28,436 bases of DNA from Gammaproteobacteria bacterium (GTDB lineage: Bacteria > Pseudomonadota > Gammaproteobacteria > HK1): contig JAJECB010000015.1 in assembly GCA_022822245.1 (NCBI GenBank), forward strand, positions 1-28,436, read 5' to 3'. The notes under the pieces were generated by a model, which did no database searches, had not been told where the DNA came from, and saw only the letters and a list, made by a program, of their open reading frames with translations. Made by a program: the position numbers and the translations under genes. Position 1 is the first letter of the stretch. Each line of letters opens with the position of its first letter. Shown here one piece after another: positions 8,485 through 26,867 of this stretch.

Positions 8485-8853
8485 TCAGAGCACCTCCGGC
8501 GCGAGCGAGATGATGCGCATGAACCGCTCGGTGCGGAGCTCGCGGGTCACCGGGCCGAAGACCCGGGTCCCGATCGGCTGATGCTGGTTGTTGAGCAGCA
8601 CGACCGCGTTGCGGTCGAACCGGATCCGGGATCCGTCGGGCCGGCGCACTCCGGTGCGGGTCCGTACCACCACCGCGTTGTAGATCTCGCCCTTGCGCAC
8701 CTTGCCCCGCGGGATCGCCTCCTTCACGGTCACCTTGATGATGTCGCCGATACCGGCGTAGCGGCGGTGCGAGCCCCCGAGAAGCTTGATGCACATGACG
8801 CGGCGGGCGCCGCTGTTGTCCGCTGCCTGGAGCACCGACTGCATCTGGATCAT
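8485..8853 (-). CDS. rplN: Large ribosomal subunit protein L14
   Basis: The product has 122 residues (E. coli 123). L14 is a five-stranded barrel protein at the 50S interface that forms bridges to the 30S and is the RsfS silencing-factor contact. [18 protein letters not shown] is the conserved start; [20 protein letters not shown] and [20 protein letters not shown] follow. [20 protein letters not shown] and the ending [11 protein letters not shown] complete the family pattern. The ATG overlaps the rpsQ stop as ATGA. An upstream in-frame extension to 8925 is inside rpsQ and is not used. Confidence 0.98.
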   Translation of the reverse strand: MIQMQSVLQAADNSGARRVMCIKLLGGSHRRYAGIGDIIKVTVKEAIPRGKVRKGEIYNAVVVRTRTGVRRPDGSRIRFDRNAVVLLNNQHQPIGTRVFGPVTRELRTERFMRIISLAPEVL

Positions 8854-9110
8854 GAGTCGCCGCCCTCGGCCCGGTTGACGATGCGCTCGAGCTTCCAGCT
8901 CTTCGTCTTCGACAGCGGCCGGCACGGGGAGATCGCGACCCAGTCGCCGGCCCGGCCCTCGTTGTCCTCATCATGCACGTGAAGCCGGGTCGAACGCCGG
9001 ATGTACTTCTTGTACAGGGGATGTCTCACCGACCGCTCCACGAGCACGGTGATCGTCTTGTCCATCTTGTCGCTCAGCACCCGGCCTTCCGCGACGTGCG
9101 TACTGCTCAT
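8850..9110 (-). CDS. rpsQ: Small ribosomal subunit protein S17
   Basis: The product has 86 residues (E. coli 84). S17 is an OB-fold 16S rRNA binder in the 30S body. [20 protein letters not shown] at about 9-28 is the first conserved block. [20 protein letters not shown] and [20 protein letters not shown] follow. The ATG overlaps the rpmC stop and the TGA overlaps the rplN start, each by 4 nt (ATGA), so L29, S17 and L14 are likely translationally coupled. Confidence 0.98.
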   Translation of the reverse strand: MSSTHVAEGRVLSDKMDKTITVLVERSVRHPLYKKYIRRSTRLHVHDEDNEGRAGDWVAISPCRPLSKTKSWKLERIVNRAEGGDS

Positions 9111-9328
9111 GCGTGTGCTCCGCCGTCCGTCAGAACCTCGGCCCGCCGCCGCTCGCCGAGCACCGTCTTGATGCGGGCGATGGTGCGGCGGACCTCCCGC
9201 ACCCGGCTCGGCGCCACCGTTTGCCCGGTCGCGCTCTGCATGCGAAGCCGGAACGCTTCCCGCCGCAGCTTCAGGATCTCCTCGTCGAGGGCGGCGGTGT
9301 CCTGACCGCGAATTTCGGCGATCTTCAT
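9107..9328 (-). CDS. rpmC: Large ribosomal subunit protein L29
   Basis: The product has 73 residues (E. coli 63), a two-helix protein located at the polypeptide exit where trigger factor and SRP dock. [20 protein letters not shown] and [16 protein letters not shown] form the first helix and loop, and [20 protein letters not shown] the second. About ten extra residues ([13 protein letters not shown]) extend the C-terminus. It starts 2 nt after the rplP stop; its own stop overlaps the rpsQ start by 4 nt. Confidence 0.97.
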   Translation of the reverse strand: MKIAEIRGQDTAALDEEILKLRREAFRLRMQSATGQTVAPSRVREVRRTIARIKTVLGERRRAEVLTDGGAHA

Positions 9329-9330
9329 GC

Positions 9331-9744
9331 CTACAGCACCGTCCGGGTCACGAACGAGGTGCCGACCGGCAGCTTTGCCGCGGCGCGGCGAAGCGCCTCT
9401 CTCGCGACCTCCTCGCTGACCCCCTCCATCTCGTACAGCATGCGCCCGGGCTGGATCTGGCACACCCAATACTCGACGTTGCCCTTGCCCTTGCCCTGGC
9501 GCACTTCGAGCGGTTTCTTCGTGATCGGCTTGTCGGGGAAGATCCGGATCCAGATCTGCGCGCCGCGCTTCACGTGACGGGTGATGGCCCGCCGCGCGGC
9601 CTCGATCTGCCGCGCGGTGATCCGCCCCCGCTCCGTCGCCTTGAGCCCGTAGTCGCCGAAGCTGACCCGGTTCCCCGACTGGGCGAGGCCCCGGTTGCGG
9701 CCCTTCTGCTGTTTGCGGTAGCGCGTACGCTTCGGCTGCAGCAT
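9331..9744 (-). CDS. rplP: Large ribosomal subunit protein L16
   Basis: The product has 137 residues (E. coli 136). L16 organises the A-site region and the peptidyl-transferase-proximal r[23 protein letters not shown] is the conserved basic start, followed by [35 protein letters not shown] and [20 protein letters not shown] follow. R82 corresponds to E. coli R81, the residue hydroxylated by the YcfD/RoxA oxygenase in gammaproteobacteria. It lies 24 bp after rpsC. Confidence 0.98.
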   Translation of the reverse strand: MLQPKRTRYRKQQKGRNRGLAQSGNRVSFGDYGLKATERGRITARQIEAARRAITRHVKRGAQIWIRIFPDKPITKKPLEVRQGKGKGNVEYWVCQIQPGRMLYEMEGVSEEVAREALRRAAAKLPVGTSFVTRTVL

Positions 9745-9768
9745 TTCCCTTGGCTCCCCCAGTCCCCG

Positions 9769-10461
9769 TCAGTCGCCGGCCGACGCTTCGGCGCGCGCGG
9801 GCTGCGAAGGCGCATCCGCCGCCGCCGGTGCCTCTTCCTGGACCTCGCCCTTGAAGATCCAGACCTTCACTCCGATGACGCCGTAGGTGGTGCGGGCCTC
9901 CGCCAGCCCGTAGTCGATGTCCGCGCGCAGGGTGTGCAGCGGGACCCGGCCTTCGCGGTACCACTCCGAGCGCGCGATCTCCGCCCCGTTCAGGCGGCCC
10001 GCCACCATCACCTTGATCCCCTCCGCCCCGAGCCGCATCGCATTCGTAACCGCGCGCCGCATCGCGCGTCGGAACATGATCCGGCGCTCGAGCTGGTTGG
10101 CGACACTCTCGGCCACGAGACGGGCATCGAGCTCGGGCTTGCGGATCTCCTCGACCCCGATGTTCACCGGGCAGTTCATCATCCGGGAGACCTCCCGGCG
10201 AAGCCGCTCGATGTCCTCGCCCTTCTTGCCGATGACGATGCCCGGGCGGGCGGTGTGGACGACGATGCGGGCGTTGCGCGCCGGCCGGCGGATCTGGATA
10301 TGGCTGACCGAGGCGTGGGCGAGCCGGCGGCGGATGTAGTCGCGGACCTCGAGATCGGTGTTGAGGTAGTCCGCGTACTCGCGCCGGCCCGCGTACCAGG
10401 TCGACGACCAGTCCTTGACGATTCCGAGGCGCATGCCGACCGGATGTACCTTCTGTCCCAT
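9769..10461 (-). CDS. rpsC: Small ribosomal subunit protein S3
   Basis: The product has 230 residues (E. coli 233). S3 forms the mRNA entry site with S4 and S5 and has helicase-like function there. [20 protein letters not shown] is invariant-like. The KH type-2 domain (about 40-105) contains [20 protein letters not shown]. The C-terminal domain shows [17 protein letters not shown] and [20 protein letters not shown]. The tail from about 208 is Ala/Glu-rich and variable ([20 protein letters not shown]). A GGGAGAGG Shine-Dalgarno sits 6 nt before the ATG, in a 60-bp spacer after rplV. Confidence 0.98.
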   Translation of the reverse strand: MGQKVHPVGMRLGIVKDWSSTWYAGRREYADYLNTDLEVRDYIRRRLAHASVSHIQIRRPARNARIVVHTARPGIVIGKKGEDIERLRREVSRMMNCPVNIGVEEIRKPELDARLVAESVANQLERRIMFRRAMRRAVTNAMRLGAEGIKVMVAGRLNGAEIARSEWYREGRVPLHTLRADIDYGLAEARTTYGVIGVKVWIFKGEVQEEAPAAADAPSQPARAEASAGD

Positions 10462-10521
10462 CTCGGGCCTCTCCCGTCTCTCAGCCCGCCACGCGGGGCG
10501 GACGCATCCGTGGTCCGACGC

Positions 10522-10857
10522 TCATGGCTGATCGGACACGGTGACCGTGACGTGGCTCGTGGGCTTCGCGATCCGGTTCACCCGGCCCCGCGCCCGCGGC
10601 TTCCATCGCTTGTGGACCGGACCCTGGTCGACGAGCACGGTCTTCACCGTCAACTCGTCGATGTCCGCTCCCTCGTTGTGTTCGGCGTTCGCAATGGCCG
10701 ACTCGAGGACCTTGTGGAGGACTCGCGCCGCCTTGCGGGGGCTGAAGCGCAGGAGGTCCACCGCGTCCTCCACCGGGAGGCCGCGGATCTGATCCGCCAC
10801 CAGCCGCCCCTTCTGGGGGGACAGCCGGGCGTATCGCAGGCGCGCGGTGACATCCAT
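10522..10857 (-). CDS. rplV: Large ribosomal subunit protein L22
   Basis: The product has 111 residues (E. coli 110). L22 spans the 50S and its beta-hairpin lines the nascent-peptide tunnel constriction, the site of macrolide-resistance changes. [20 protein letters not shown] opens the core, with [20 protein letters not shown] in the middle. The tunnel hairpin is [20 protein letters not shown] at about 80-98 with no visible deletion. The ATG at 10857 is preferred over an out-of-frame ATG four bases further in. Confidence 0.98.
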   Translation of the reverse strand: MDVTARLRYARLSPQKGRLVADQIRGLPVEDAVDLLRFSPRKAARVLHKVLESAIANAEHNEGADIDELTVKTVLVDQGPVHKRWKPRARGRVNRIAKPTSHVTVTVSDQP

Positions 10858-10871
10858 CGTTCAGCCCCTCG

Positions 10872-11147
10872 TCACCCTTTGGTGCGCCGGTTGGCGACGT
10901 GGCCCCGAAACGTCCGCGTCGGAGCGAACTCGCCGAGCTTGTGCCCCACCATGTTCTCGGTGATCAGCACCGGAACGTGCTGGCGGCCGTTGTGTACCGC
11001 GATCGTGAGGCCGACCATGTCGGGCACGATCATCGAGCGCCGCGACCAGGTCCGGATCGGGCGCCGGGAACTCTGGGCGCGGGCCGCCTCCACCTTGGCG
11101 ACAAGGTGGTGGTCGACGAACGGCCCCTTTCGTATCGAGCGTGGCAC
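10872..11147 (-). CDS. rpsS: Small ribosomal subunit protein S19
   Basis: The product has 91 residues (E. coli 92). S19 sits in the 30S head with S13 and contacts the A-site finger. (M)[19 protein letters not shown] opens it. [20 protein letters not shown] and [20 protein letters not shown] are the strongest motifs. The start is GTG, chosen because GAGGAGGA at 11155-11162 lies 7 nt upstream and because homologues start M/V-PRS-[LI]-KKGP. An in-frame Met is not available nearby. It follows rplB by 17 bp. Confidence 0.97.
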   Translation of the reverse strand: MPRSIRKGPFVDHHLVAKVEAARAQSSRRPIRTWSRRSMIVPDMVGLTIAVHNGRQHVPVLITENMVGHKLGEFAPTRTFRGHVANRRTKG

Positions 11148-11154
11148 CGGGGAG

Positions 11155-11162
11155 TCCTCCTC
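11155..11162 (-). promoter_or_regulatory. Shine-Dalgarno of rpsS, deciding its GTG start
   Basis: The transcribed strand reads GAGGAGGA, followed by 7 nt and GTG. It is nested in the 17-bp spacer after the rplB stop and selects the GTG at 11145-11147 as the S19 start. Confidence 0.85.
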
Positions 11163-11164
11163 GA

Positions 11165-11992
11165 TCAACGGCGCTTGCGGCGGCGGACGATCATCTTGTC
11201 CGAGCGCTTGTTGCGGCGCGTCTTGTGCCCCTTGGTGGGCTGGCCGGACGGGGTGACCGGGTGGCGTCCGCCCGACGTGCGGCCTTCGCCCCCGCCGTGG
11301 GGATGGTCGACCGGGTTCATCGCCACGCCCCGCACGGTGGGTCGGATCCCGCGCCAGCGCTTCGCCCCCGCCTTGCCGAGGGACCGCAGCCCGTGCTCCG
11401 AGTTGCCGACTTCCCCGATGACCGCCCGACATTCGATGGGGACGCGGCGGATCTCGCCGGACCGCAGGCGCAGGCTTGCGAACCGTCCCTCGCGGGCCAC
11501 CACCTGGGCGGAGGCGCCGGCGCTGCGGGCGAGCCGTGCGCCCGTGCCGGGCTTGAGCTCCACGCAGTGGACGGTGGACCCGACGGGGATGTTGCGAAGG
11601 GGCAGGCAGTTGCCGGGGCGGATGGGGGCATCGGGACCGGACTGAAGCCTCGCTCCGATCTCCACCCCGCGCGGCGCGATGACGTAGCGCCGCTCGCCGT
11701 CCGCATACAGCAGGAGCAGCAGGTGGGCCGAGCGGTTGGGGTCATACTCGAGACGCTCCACCTTCGCGGGGACCCCGTCCTTGTCGCGGCGGAAGTCGAC
11801 GATGCGCAAGGTGCGCTTGTGCCCTCCCCCGCGGTGGCGGACGGTGATCCGACCCTTGTTGTTGCGGCCTCCGGTACGCTTCTTCTTCTCCGTGAGCGGC
11901 CCCCACGGCTTGCCCTTGTGCAGCCCGGGGGTCACGACCCGTACCGCGAACCGCCGCCCGGGAGAGGTCGGCTTGGCCTTGACCAGCGGCAT
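11165..11992 (-). CDS. rplB: Large ribosomal subunit protein L2
   Basis: The product has 275 residues (E. coli 273). L2 is essential for subunit association and lies near the peptidyl-transferase centre. [20 protein letters not shown] starts it, and [20 protein letters not shown] is the typical N-terminal basic segment. An OB-like domain (about 75-125) and SH3-like domain (about 130-200) follow. The C-terminal signature [14 protein letters not shown] (225-238) carries H230, matching the functionally important E. coli H229. The ATG shares one base with the rplW stop (TAATG). Confidence 0.98.
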   Translation of the reverse strand: MPLVKAKPTSPGRRFAVRVVTPGLHKGKPWGPLTEKKKRTGGRNNKGRITVRHRGGGHKRTLRIVDFRRDKDGVPAKVERLEYDPNRSAHLLLLLYADGERRYVIAPRGVEIGARLQSGPDAPIRPGNCLPLRNIPVGSTVHCVELKPGTGARLARSAGASAQVVAREGRFASLRLRSGEIRRVPIECRAVIGEVGNSEHGLRSLGKAGAKRWRGIRPTVRGVAMNPVDHPHGGGEGRTSGGRHPVTPSGQPTKGHKTRRNKRSDKMIVRRRKRR

Positions 11993-12294
11993 TACTCGGC
12001 TCCCCCCTGGAGAAAGTCGATGTCCTGTCCGGGCTTGAGGGTGACGTAGGCCTTCTTCCAGTCCGGCCGTCGCCCGGAGCGGCGCTGGAACATCTTGCGC
12101 TTTCCGTTCACGGTGGCAGTGGTCACCCGTTCCACCTCGACCCCGAACATCAGCTCCACGGCCCGCCGGATCTCCGACTTGGTCGCACCCTTCACCACCT
12201 TGAAGACAGCCTGCCGGTTCGCGTCCGCGACGCGCGTGCTCTTCTCCGAAACCACCGGAGCGAGCAGGATCTGCATGAGGCGTTCCTGGTTCAT
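11992..12294 (-). CDS. rplW: Large ribosomal subunit protein L23
   Basis: The product has 100 residues, the E. coli length. L23 lies at the tunnel exit and docks trigger factor and [23 protein letters not shown] contains the family start; [20 protein letters not shown] and [20 protein letters not shown] follow. The C-terminus reads [16 protein letters not shown] and then GGAE. The ATG overlaps the rplD stop as ATGA and the TAA overlaps the rplB start by one base. Confidence 0.98.
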   Translation of the reverse strand: MNQERLMQILLAPVVSEKSTRVADANRQAVFKVVKGATKSEIRRAVELMFGVEVERVTTATVNGKRKMFQRRSGRRPDWKKAYVTLKPGQDIDFLQGGAE

Positions 12295-12893
12295 GCGAGC
12301 CGCGCCTCGATGAGCCGGAGGGCGGGTTCGGTGACGAGGACCCGGGAGTGGGCGATGAGGCACACGGGGTCGATCCCCGCTGCCGGAACCGTCCCCACGC
12401 GGCCGAGGTTGCGCGACGCAAGGGAGAGGTTCTCGTCCTCCTCCTCGGTGACGACGAGCACGTCGTCGAGCTCCAGCTCCCGGAGCTTCGCGACCAGGTC
12501 GCGGGTCTTCGGGGCGTCGAGGGAGAAGGACGCGACCACCGTCAGGCGATCCTGGCGCACGAGCTCGGAGACGATGGACCGGAGCGCCGCGCGGTACATC
12601 TTGCGGTTGAGCTTCTGGTCGTAGTTGCGCGGCCGGGCGGCGAACGTCACCCCGCCTCCACGCCAGATGGGGCTTCGGATCGTGCCCGCGCGAGCCCGGC
12701 CGGTGCCCTTCTGGCGCCACGGCTTGCGCCCGCCCCCGCGCACGTCCGAGCGCGATTTCTGGGCCCTGGTGCCCGCGCGCCCGCCCGCGAAGAACGCGGT
12801 CACCGCCTGGTGGACCAGGGTCTCGTTGTAGGGAGCCGCGAACGCCCGGTCCGCGACTTCGACCGCCTGGCCGCCGGCCACGTTCAGCTTCAC
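12291..12893 (-). CDS. rplD: Large ribosomal subunit protein L4
   Basis: The product has 200 residues (E. coli 201). L4 has a globular domain and a long loop lining the exit tunnel. In E. coli it also represses the S10 operon. (M)[19 protein letters not shown] opens the protein. The tunnel loop includes [20 protein letters not shown] at about 53-72 and shows no obvious macrolide-resistance change. [20 protein letters not shown] belongs to the globular C-terminal part. The start is GTG at 12893, overlapping the rplC stop as GTGA; a weak GGGGA lies about 7 nt upstream. Confidence 0.97.
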   Translation of the reverse strand: MKLNVAGGQAVEVADRAFAAPYNETLVHQAVTAFFAGGRAGTRAQKSRSDVRGGGRKPWRQKGTGRARAGTIRSPIWRGGGVTFAARPRNYDQKLNRKMYRAALRSIVSELVRQDRLTVVASFSLDAPKTRDLVAKLRELELDDVLVVTEEEDENLSLASRNLGRVGTVPAAGIDPVCLIAHSRVLVTEPALRLIEARLA

Positions 12894-13567
12894 GATCCGT
12901 TCCCCGATTTGACGGAGGCCTTCACGGAGGGACGAACCACGACGTCCCCTCCCTTCGGCCCCGGGACCGCGCCCTTGAGGAGAAGGAGGCCGCGCTCCTC
13001 GTCGACCCGCACGACCTCGAGATTCTGGACGGTGCGGCGGGCGCTTCCGAGGTGCCCGGCCATCTTCTTGCCCTTGAACACGCGTCCGGGGGTCTGGTTC
13101 TGGCCGATGGACCCGGGGGCCCGGTGGGCGAGCGAGTTGCCGTGCGTCGCGTCCTGGCTGCGGAAGTGATGGCGCTTGATGACGCCCGCGAAACCCTTGC
13201 CGATGGAGACGCCGGTCGCGTCCACGCGCGCGCCGGCCTCGAACCCGCCGACGGTGAGCTCGCGACCGAGTTCGACCTCCCCGGGGAAGGCGGACGGCTC
13301 GACCCGGAACTCCCACAGCCCGCGCCCCGCCTCGACCCCCGCGCGGGCGAAGTGCCCCGCCTCGGGGCGGTTGATCCGGTTCGCGGCGCGCGCGCCGGTG
13401 GTCACCTGGATCGCGTCGTAGCCGTCGGACTCCGAACGCTTGACCTGCGTGATCCGGTTCGGCTGGACCTCGATGACGGTGACCGGGATGGAGGCTCCCT
13501 CCTCGGTGAAGATCCGCGTCATCCCCACCTTGCGGCCCACCAGACCCGGATTGAATGCTTGCGTCAT
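12890..13567 (-). CDS. rplC: Large ribosomal subunit protein L3
   Basis: The product has 225 residues (E. coli 209); the extra length is mostly in the central region around 70-95. L3 initiates 50S assembly and reaches the peptidyl-transferase centre. [20 protein letters not shown] at about 9-28 is conserved. [20 protein letters not shown] at about 142-161 contains the Gln region methylated by PrmB in gammaproteobacteria. [20 protein letters not shown] and [20 protein letters not shown] follow. The ATG lies 26 bp after rpsJ. Confidence 0.98.
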   Translation of the reverse strand: MTQAFNPGLVGRKVGMTRIFTEEGASIPVTVIEVQPNRITQVKRSESDGYDAIQVTTGARAANRINRPEAGHFARAGVEAGRGLWEFRVEPSAFPGEVELGRELTVGGFEAGARVDATGVSIGKGFAGVIKRHHFRSQDATHGNSLAHRAPGSIGQNQTPGRVFKGKKMAGHLGSARRTVQNLEVVRVDEERGLLLLKGAVPGPKGGDVVVRPSVKASVKSGNGS

Positions 13568-13593
13568 GATTGCCGCCCGGCCGCTCGATCGCG

Positions 13594-13902
13594 TCAGTTG
13601 AGCTTGATCTGTACGTCGACCCCGGCCGCGAGGTCGAGCTTCATCAACGCGTCGACCGTCTTCTCGGTGGGGTCGAGGATGTCGACCAGCCGCTTGTGGG
13701 TGCGGAGCTCGTACTGGTCCCGGGCATCCTTGTTGACGTGCGGGGAGATGAGGACGGTGAACCGCTCCTTGCGGGTGGGGAGCGGAATGGGGCCGCGGAT
13801 CTGGGCGCCGGTCCGCCGCGCGGTCTCCACGATCTCCTGCGCCGACTGATCGATCAGACGATAGTCGAACGCCTTGAGACGGATGCGGATGCGTTGGTTC
13901 AT
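13594..13902 (-). CDS. rpsJ: Small ribosomal subunit protein S10 / NusE
   Basis: The product has 102 residues (E. coli 103). S10 is a 30S head protein and, as NusE, pairs with NusB and NusG in antitermination and transcription-translation coupling. [20 protein letters not shown] is the near-invariant N-terminus. [20 protein letters not shown] and [20 protein letters not shown] follow. The protein ends in [13 protein letters not shown] lies 8 nt before the ATG. The gap to tuf is only 46 bp, so the long L4-responsive leader of the E. coli S10 operon is absent here. Confidence 0.98.
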   Translation of the reverse strand: MNQRIRIRLKAFDYRLIDQSAQEIVETARRTGAQIRGPIPLPTRKERFTVLISPHVNKDARDQYELRTHKRLVDILDPTEKTVDALMKLDLAAGVDVQIKLN

Positions 13903-13926
13903 GGACGCGGCCCTTGGGTGTTTCGG

Positions 13927-13958
13927 CTTCTGCGGCTCGATGCTTCTGCTACTCGATG
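13927..13958. repeat. Imperfect 16-bp tandem duplication spanning the tuf stop codon
   Basis: The plus strand reads CTTCTGCGGCTCGATG at 13927-13942 followed directly by CTTCTGCTACTCGATG at 13943-13958, 14 of 16 matching. On the transcribed strand the upstream copy, CATCGAGTAGCAGAAG, contains the last tuf codons and TAG stop. The second copy has CCG where the stop was. This suggests a small tandem duplication at the tuf 3' end with later divergence. Confidence 0.85.
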
Positions 13959-15139
13959 ATCTTCGACACGACGCCGGCGCCGACGGTGCGCCCGCCTTCG
14001 CGCACCGCGAACCGAAGCCCCTCCTCCATCGCAATCGGCGAAATCAGCTTCGCCGTCATCTGCACGTTGTCCCCCGGCATCACCATCTCCACCCCCGACG
14101 GAAGGTCCACCGAACCCGTCACGTCCGTCGTGCGGAAATAGAACTGCGGACGGTATCCGTCAAAGAACGGCGTGTGGCGACCACCCTCGTCCTTGGAAAG
14201 AACGTACACCTCCGCCTCGAAGTGCGTGTGCGGCGTGATCGACTTCGGCTTCGCCAGCACCTGACCGCGCTCAATCCCGTCGCGCTTCACCCCCCGAAGC
14301 AGCACTCCGACGTTGTCCCCCGCTACCCCCTCGTCCAGAAGCTTGCGAAACATCTCAACGCCCGTGCACGTCGTCTTCTCCGTCTCACGGATACCGACGA
14401 TCTCCACCTCCTCGCCAACGCGCACCTTCCCGCGCTCCACCCGGCCCGTCGCCACCGTCCCGCGCCCCGATATCGAGAACACGTCCTCGACCGGCATCAG
14501 AAACGCTCCGTCCACCGCACGCTCGGGCTCCGGAATGTACGTGTCCAGCGCCTCCATCAGCGCGTGCACCGACGGCTCGCCCAACTCCCCGTCGCCGCCC
14601 TCCAGCGCCTGCAGCGCCGAGCCGCGGATCACCGGCGTGTCGTCGCCCGGAAAATCGTACTTGTCCAGAAGCTCGCGAACCTCCAGCTCCACCAGCTCCA
14701 GCAACTCCTCGTCGTCCACCATGTCGCACTTGTTCAGGTACACCACGATGTACGGAACCCCAACCTGACGCGCCAGCAAAATGTGCTCGCGCGTCTGCGG
14801 CATCGGACCGTCCGCCGCCGAAACCACCAGCACCGCCCCGTCCATCTGCGCCGCGCCGGTGATCATGTTCTTCACGTAGTCCGCGTGACCCGGACAGTCC
14901 ACGTGCGCGTAGTGACGCGCCGGACTCTCGTACTCCACGTGCGCCGTCGCAATCGTGATCCCACGCGCCTTCTCCTCCGGCGCGTTGTCAATCTCCTCGA
15001 AATCCTTCACGTCACCTCCGTGTTGCGCCGCCATCACCCGCGTGATCGCCGCCGTCAGCGTCGTCTTGCCGTGGTCCACGTGACCGATCGTGCCCACGTT
15101 CACGTGCGGCTTCGTACGCTCGAACTTCGCCTTGGCCAA
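13949..15139 (-). CDS. tuf: Translation elongation factor EF-Tu
   Basis: The product has 396 residues, the usual gammaproteobacterial length, and delivers aminoacyl-tRNA to the A site as a GTPase. The GTP-binding domain shows GHVDHGKT (19-26), [12 protein letters not shown] (59-70), DCPGH (81-85, catalytic H85) and NKCD (136-139). Domains II and III include [20 protein letters not shown] and [15 protein letters not shown], ending [10 protein letters not shown]. The start is TTG at 15139: a perfect AAGGAGAT lies 6 nt upstream and the protein aligns as (M)[15 protein letters not shown]. The earlier TTG at 15145 abuts that site and would have no spacing. Codon choice differs from the neighbours: many ACG, GTG, CTG and CGT instead of ACC and GTC. 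It is 22 bp after fusA. Confidence 0.97.
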   Translation of the reverse strand: MAKAKFERTKPHVNVGTIGHVDHGKTTLTAAITRVMAAQHGGDVKDFEEIDNAPEEKARGITIATAHVEYESPARHYAHVDCPGHADYVKNMITGAAQMDGAVLVVSAADGPMPQTREHILLARQVGVPYIVVYLNKCDMVDDEELLELVELEVRELLDKYDFPGDDTPVIRGSALQALEGGDGELGEPSVHALMEALDTYIPEPERAVDGAFLMPVEDVFSISGRGTVATGRVERGKVRVGEEVEIVGIRETEKTTCTGVEMFRKLLDEGVAGDNVGVLLRGVKRDGIERGQVLAKPKSITPHTHFEAEVYVLSKDEGGRHTPFFDGYRPQFYFRTTDVTGSVDLPSGVEMVMPGDNVQMTAKLISPIAMEEGLRFAVREGGRTVGAGVVSKIIE

Positions 15140-15145
15140 CTCCAA

Positions 15146-15153
15146 ATCTCCTT
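15146..15153 (-). promoter_or_regulatory. Perfect Shine-Dalgarno of tuf, deciding its TTG start
   Basis: AAGGAGAT on the transcribed strand is fully complementary to the usual 16S rRNA 3' end. It is followed by 6 nt and the TTG at 15137-15139. The other in-frame TTG (15143-15145) touches the site directly and is too close to be used. Confidence 0.9.
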
Positions 15154-15161
15154 GAAATCGA

Positions 15162-17294
<2,133 letters not shown>

Positions 17295-17329
17295 GTCGAA
17301 GTTCCGGGACGGGAGGGAAGGTTGGCGGA

Positions 17330-17800
17330 CTACCAGCGGTAGTGGGCGAAGGCCTTGTTGGCCTCGGCCATGCGATGCGTGTCCTCGCGCTTCTTGGCCG
17401 CGGTGCCGCGATTCTCGGAGGCCTCGACGAGTTCGGCGGCGAGCCGCAGGTCCATGGATTTCTCGCCACGCTTGCGGGCCGCGTCGACGAGCCAGCGCAT
17501 CGCGAGCGCGCTGCGTCGAACCGGCCGCACCTCCACCGGTACCTGATAGGTCGCGCCTCCGACCCGGCGCGACCTCACCTCCACTTGGGGGCGGACGTTG
17601 TCGAGCGCTTCCTCGAACACCGCGATCGGGTCCTTCTTGGTGCGGCGCGCGACGTGGTCGAGGGCGCCGTACATCACCCGCTCCGCGATCGACTTCTTGC
17701 CGTTCAGCATCAGCGTGTTGATGAACTTCGCGACGGACTCGTCCTTGTACTTCGGGTCCGGAAGGATGACCCGCTGCGCGACAACCCTTCTGCGCGGCAT
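17330..17800 (-). CDS. rpsG: Small ribosomal subunit protein S7
   Basis: The product has 156 residues, the common length without the E. coli K-12 C-terminal extension. S7 nucleates the 30S head and lies at the E site. [20 protein letters not shown] opens it. [40 protein letters not shown] and [20 protein letters not shown] follow. The C-terminus is NKAFAHYRW. The gap to rpsL is 2 nt, whereas the E. coli S7 autoregulatory site is in a much longer rpsL-rpsG spacer. Confidence 0.98.
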   Translation of the reverse strand: MPRRRVVAQRVILPDPKYKDESVAKFINTLMLNGKKSIAERVMYGALDHVARRTKKDPIAVFEEALDNVRPQVEVRSRRVGGATYQVPVEVRPVRRSALAMRWLVDAARKRGEKSMDLRLAAELVEASENRGTAAKKREDTHRMAEANKAFAHYRW

Positions 17801-17802
17801 CG

Positions 17803-18177
17803 TCAGCTCCTCGGACGCTTGGCGCCGTACTTCGAGCGCCCCTGGCGGCGGGTGACGACCCCGGAGGCATCCAGGGTGCCGCGCACGGTGTGGTAGCGCA
17901 CCCCGGGCAGGTCCTTCACCCGACCGCCGCGGATGAGGATGACGGAGTGCTCCTGGAGATTGTGACCTTCACCGCCGATGTACGTCGTCACCTCCATCCC
18001 GTTGGTGAGGCGCACGCGGGCGACCTTGCGCAGGGCCGAGTTCGGCTTCTTCGGAGTGGTCGTGTAGACCCGCGTGCACACGCCCCGCTTCTGCGGGCCG
18101 CCCTGGAGCGCCGGGACGCTGGTCTTCTTCGTCTGCCGCTTGCGCGGCTTTCGAACGAGCTGATTGATCGTGGCCAT
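17803..18177 (-). CDS. rpsL: Small ribosomal subunit protein S12
   Basis: The product has 124 residues, identical in length to E. coli. S12 lies in the decoding centre. The motif [20 protein letters not shown] includes K43, and [17 protein letters not shown] includes K88. Both are the streptomycin-sensitive residues, so no classic resistance change is present. D89 is the usual RimO methylthiolation site. It is the first gene of the str cluster and follows a 180-bp spacer with an intrinsic terminator, so a promoter should lie in 18178-18248. The ATG has a poor Shine-Dalgarno. Confidence 0.98.
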   Translation of the reverse strand: MATINQLVRKPRKRQTKKTSVPALQGGPQKRGVCTRVYTTTPKKPNSALRKVARVRLTNGMEVTTYIGGEGHNLQEHSVILIRGGRVKDLPGVRYHTVRGTLDASGVVTRRQGRSKYGAKRPRS

Positions 18178-18248
18178 TCGCCCGGTATCCAGAGACGACA
18201 GGCTCCCCGTTCGCCGACCTCGGGTCCGGTCGAAAGAAGGAGGCCTGG
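18178..18248 (-). promoter_or_regulatory. Leader upstream of rpsL, promoter expected but not recognised
   Basis: This is the part of the rpoC-rpsL spacer that lies after the rpoBC terminator, so transcription of the str genes either reads through or restarts here. I see no convincing -35/-10 pair; GGATAC near 18185-18190 is the nearest -10-like hexamer and has no matching -35. A 5-bp stem CGACC/GGTCG is present. The rpsL ATG has no strong Shine-Dalgarno; the nearest GGGGAG is about 28 nt upstream. Confidence 0.3.
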
Positions 18249-18280
18249 AAAAAAATGACAGGCGGGAAACCCTGCCTGTC
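18249..18280 (-). terminator. Intrinsic terminator downstream of rpoC
   Basis: On the transcribed strand GACAGGC-AGGG-TTT-CCC-GCCTGTC forms a 7-bp stem with a one-base bulge, three more G-C pairs and a TTT loop. It is followed by ATTTTTTT (seven T, from 18255 to 18249). This is a textbook Rho-independent terminator. It sits between rpoC and rpsL, so the rplJL-rpoBC unit should end here at least partly. Confidence 0.88.
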
Positions 18281-18285
18281 GTGAA

Positions 18286-18313
18286 GCCCGGCGAGTCTAG
18301 AGACCCGCCGGGC
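18286..18313. repeat. 28-nt near-palindrome between rpoC and its terminator
   Basis: GCCCGGCG at 18286-18293 pairs with CGCCGGGC at 18306-18313. Inside them GTCT and AGAC also pair around an AG centre, with one A/C mismatch, giving a 12-pair hairpin. It lies 5 bp before the terminator hairpin and 44 bp after the rpoC stop. It has no U-tract of its own. It may protect the mRNA 3' end or bind a protein. Confidence 0.75.
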
Positions 18314-18357
18314 CCATGTCAACCTGAGAGGGTGCATTCCTCCCCGAATTCTTCGTC

Positions 18358-22572
<4,215 letters not shown>

Positions 22573-22630
22573 TTCACGTCCCCCATGACCCTGTCTGATT
22601 CCGTCGTCGTGCCGTCGTTCCCGCGTATCG

Positions 22631-26815
<4,185 letters not shown>

Positions 26816-26867
26816 CGGAACACCTCGGAGGCTGTGACGGGGACGATCGGGAGCCCGGGGTCGACGC

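Noticed and set aside
15143..15145. TTG at 15145 as the start of EF-Tu (398 residues)
   Set aside because: It directly abuts the AAGGAGAT site, leaving no spacer, and adds two residues that homologues lack.
17803..18177. Streptomycin-resistance changes in S12
   Set aside because: K43 and K88 are both lysine, as in sensitive strains.
26816..26867. Attenuator between rplL and rpoB as in E. coli
   Set aside because: The spacer is only 52 bp and shows no stem followed by a U-tract.
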